The notes under the pieces are model-generated. The model did no database searches. It was given only the letters and a program-made list of their open reading frames with translations, and was not told where the DNA came from. From positions 248,001 through 312,000 of the forward strand of contig NZ_QFLI01000001.1 in the NCBI RefSeq assembly GCF_003202155.1: a stretch of DNA of 64,000 bases, in the 5' to 3' direction. Each line of letters starts with the position of its first letter. The stretch's first letter is position 1. This stretch comes from Marinifilum breve (lineage in GTDB: Bacteria; Bacteroidota; Bacteroidia; Bacteroidales; Marinifilaceae). Both the position numbers and the translations under genes were made by a program. Below, one piece after another: positions 63,345-64,000 of the stretch.

Positions 63345-64000
63345 TTAAAGTGGGGTTTTATTTTGTTCCTTGTTACGCAATTCTTCCAACAGCTTTTGAA
63401 TTGCCAGATACTTTTGCTCATAATCCCATCTTCCCTTATCCTTTTGATGGGCTGCCTGGTAAAACTTGAATGCCTGTTTTGGTTTATTTGTGGATTCATA
63501 AATTTCACCTGCATAAAAGTATGGTTCTGCCCTTTCAGGATAATTAACCGATGTGTAGGTTAGAAACTTTATGGCTTCATCATATCTTGCTTCTTGCTTT
63601 AATTGCAGGCAAACACTTTCCAACAAAGAGTATGGTAATTTTTCCTTTCTTCCATAATTCAGCATGATATCTCGCAAAAAGCCATTAGCACTTCCTACTC
63701 CACCATCTGCCAAATCTTCAACACTAGGGTATTTGTAATCCTTAAAGATTACTTCCATCCCTCTCATTAAGCTTTTTCTATACAAACTGTAATGATCTTC
63801 ATCGGGCATCCATTCATATTTCCACTTTAAATCTACAGGAGCTTTCTCTTCCAATAATTTGGCAAGCTCTTTACAAGCTTCCAGCATATTTTTAGCCTCC
63901 TTGGCAAAGCTCATAAACAGATGCTTGCGTACACTGGAGTTTTTCGTCAAAAACAGGTCCATATCATGAAGCATGGCCGTATCGTTCCACCATAAAATGG
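63345..64000 (-). CDS. Alpha/beta hydrolase esterase, C-terminal part (runs off the window)
   Basis: The frame is open to the right edge, beginning ILWWNDTAMLHDMDLFL, so the true start lies beyond 64000. A SxWW-type motif of Fes/YbbA-like esterases (SLWWND) is right at the edge, and PDEDHYSLYRKSLMRGMEVI (about residues 57-76 from the first ATG) contains the catalytic-His position of that fold. The catalytic Ser must lie off-window. From about residue 120, TPR-like helices follow (EARYDEAIKFLTYTSVNYPERAEPYFYAGEIY), as in some bacterial esterase-TPR proteins. The function is probably ester hydrolysis, with the substrate unknown. Confidence 0.78.
   Translation of the reverse strand, partial: ILWWNDTAMLHDMDLFLTKNSSVRKHLFMSFAKEAKNMLEACKELAKLLEEKAPVDLKWKYEWMPDEDHYSLYRKSLMRGMEVIFKDYKYPSVEDLADGGVGSANGFLRDIMLNYGRKEKLPYSLLESVCLQLKQEARYDEAIKFLTYTSVNYPERAEPYFYAGEIYESTNKPKQAFKFYQAAHQKDKGRWDYEQKYLAIQKLLEELRNKEQNKTPL

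Overview
The window looks like chromosomal DNA of a free-living, probably marine member of the Bacteroidales/Marinilabiliales (phylum Bacteroidota). This assignment is an inference. It rests on several TAnnTTTG-type promoter elements, a C-terminal type IX secretion sorting domain (about 35064-35290), two Bacteroidota-style outer-membrane beta-barrel receptors, a GH92 mannosidase, a PPi-type phosphofructokinase and the Bacteroidota form of PEP carboxylase. I saw no tRNA, rRNA, insertion sequence or cas gene.

Layout. 1-3516: housekeeping genes (PPi-phosphofructokinase, a radical SAM enzyme, purU). 3517-11246: an accessory stretch of unknown small genes, a DUF2971 protein and a putAbiC-like membrane protein (a candidate phage-defence pair), an RNase H-domain protein, and gene-free DNA packed with short palindromic repeats. 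The most striking of these is a 41-bp periodic array at about 8133-8624. 11247-17602: M13 metallopeptidase, an outer-membrane receptor, mnmA and a DUF3820 protein. 17666-22414: molybdate uptake (modABC), an MsrQ-like haem membrane protein, an FNR-type regulator with four candidate cluster cysteines and a Cys-rich small membrane protein; together these suggest an oxygen- and molybdenum-linked redox neighbourhood. 22506-34539: a coiled-coil membrane protein, PEP carboxylase, an EEP-fold hydrolase, GH92, a beta-propeller lipoprotein, and a five- or six-gene plus-strand run (SDR, VOC, NUDIX, YIP1, ASCH), closed by a convergent lactonase. 34540-41097: a second 41-bp array, a secreted heparinase-II/III-like lyase, a MATE transporter, a cupin and two AlkD-like proteins.

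41234-50418 holds two giant genes (1384 and 1553 aa) of unknown function, separated by an array of 16-bp palindromes repeating every 22 bp. The 1553-aa protein carries an exact twin-arginine SRRxFLK motif. This pair is my main candidate for an undescribed system. 50573-56174: an outer-membrane receptor, then a LytTR regulator/histidine kinase/LiaF-like envelope-stress operon. 56473-62743: ligA, a DnaQ-like exonuclease, a DUF6913-like protein, dapA, lpoB and a COG3014-like TPR lipoprotein. The right edge has an H-NOX-like protein and an esterase that runs off the window.

Three separate gene-free stretches contain arrays of short palindromic cores at strictly constant spacing (41, 41 and 22 bp, all close to whole helical turns). 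A fourth family of small palindromes is dispersed through the accessory region. Coordinates, periods and motifs were read by eye; family names come from recognition of conserved motifs without database searches.
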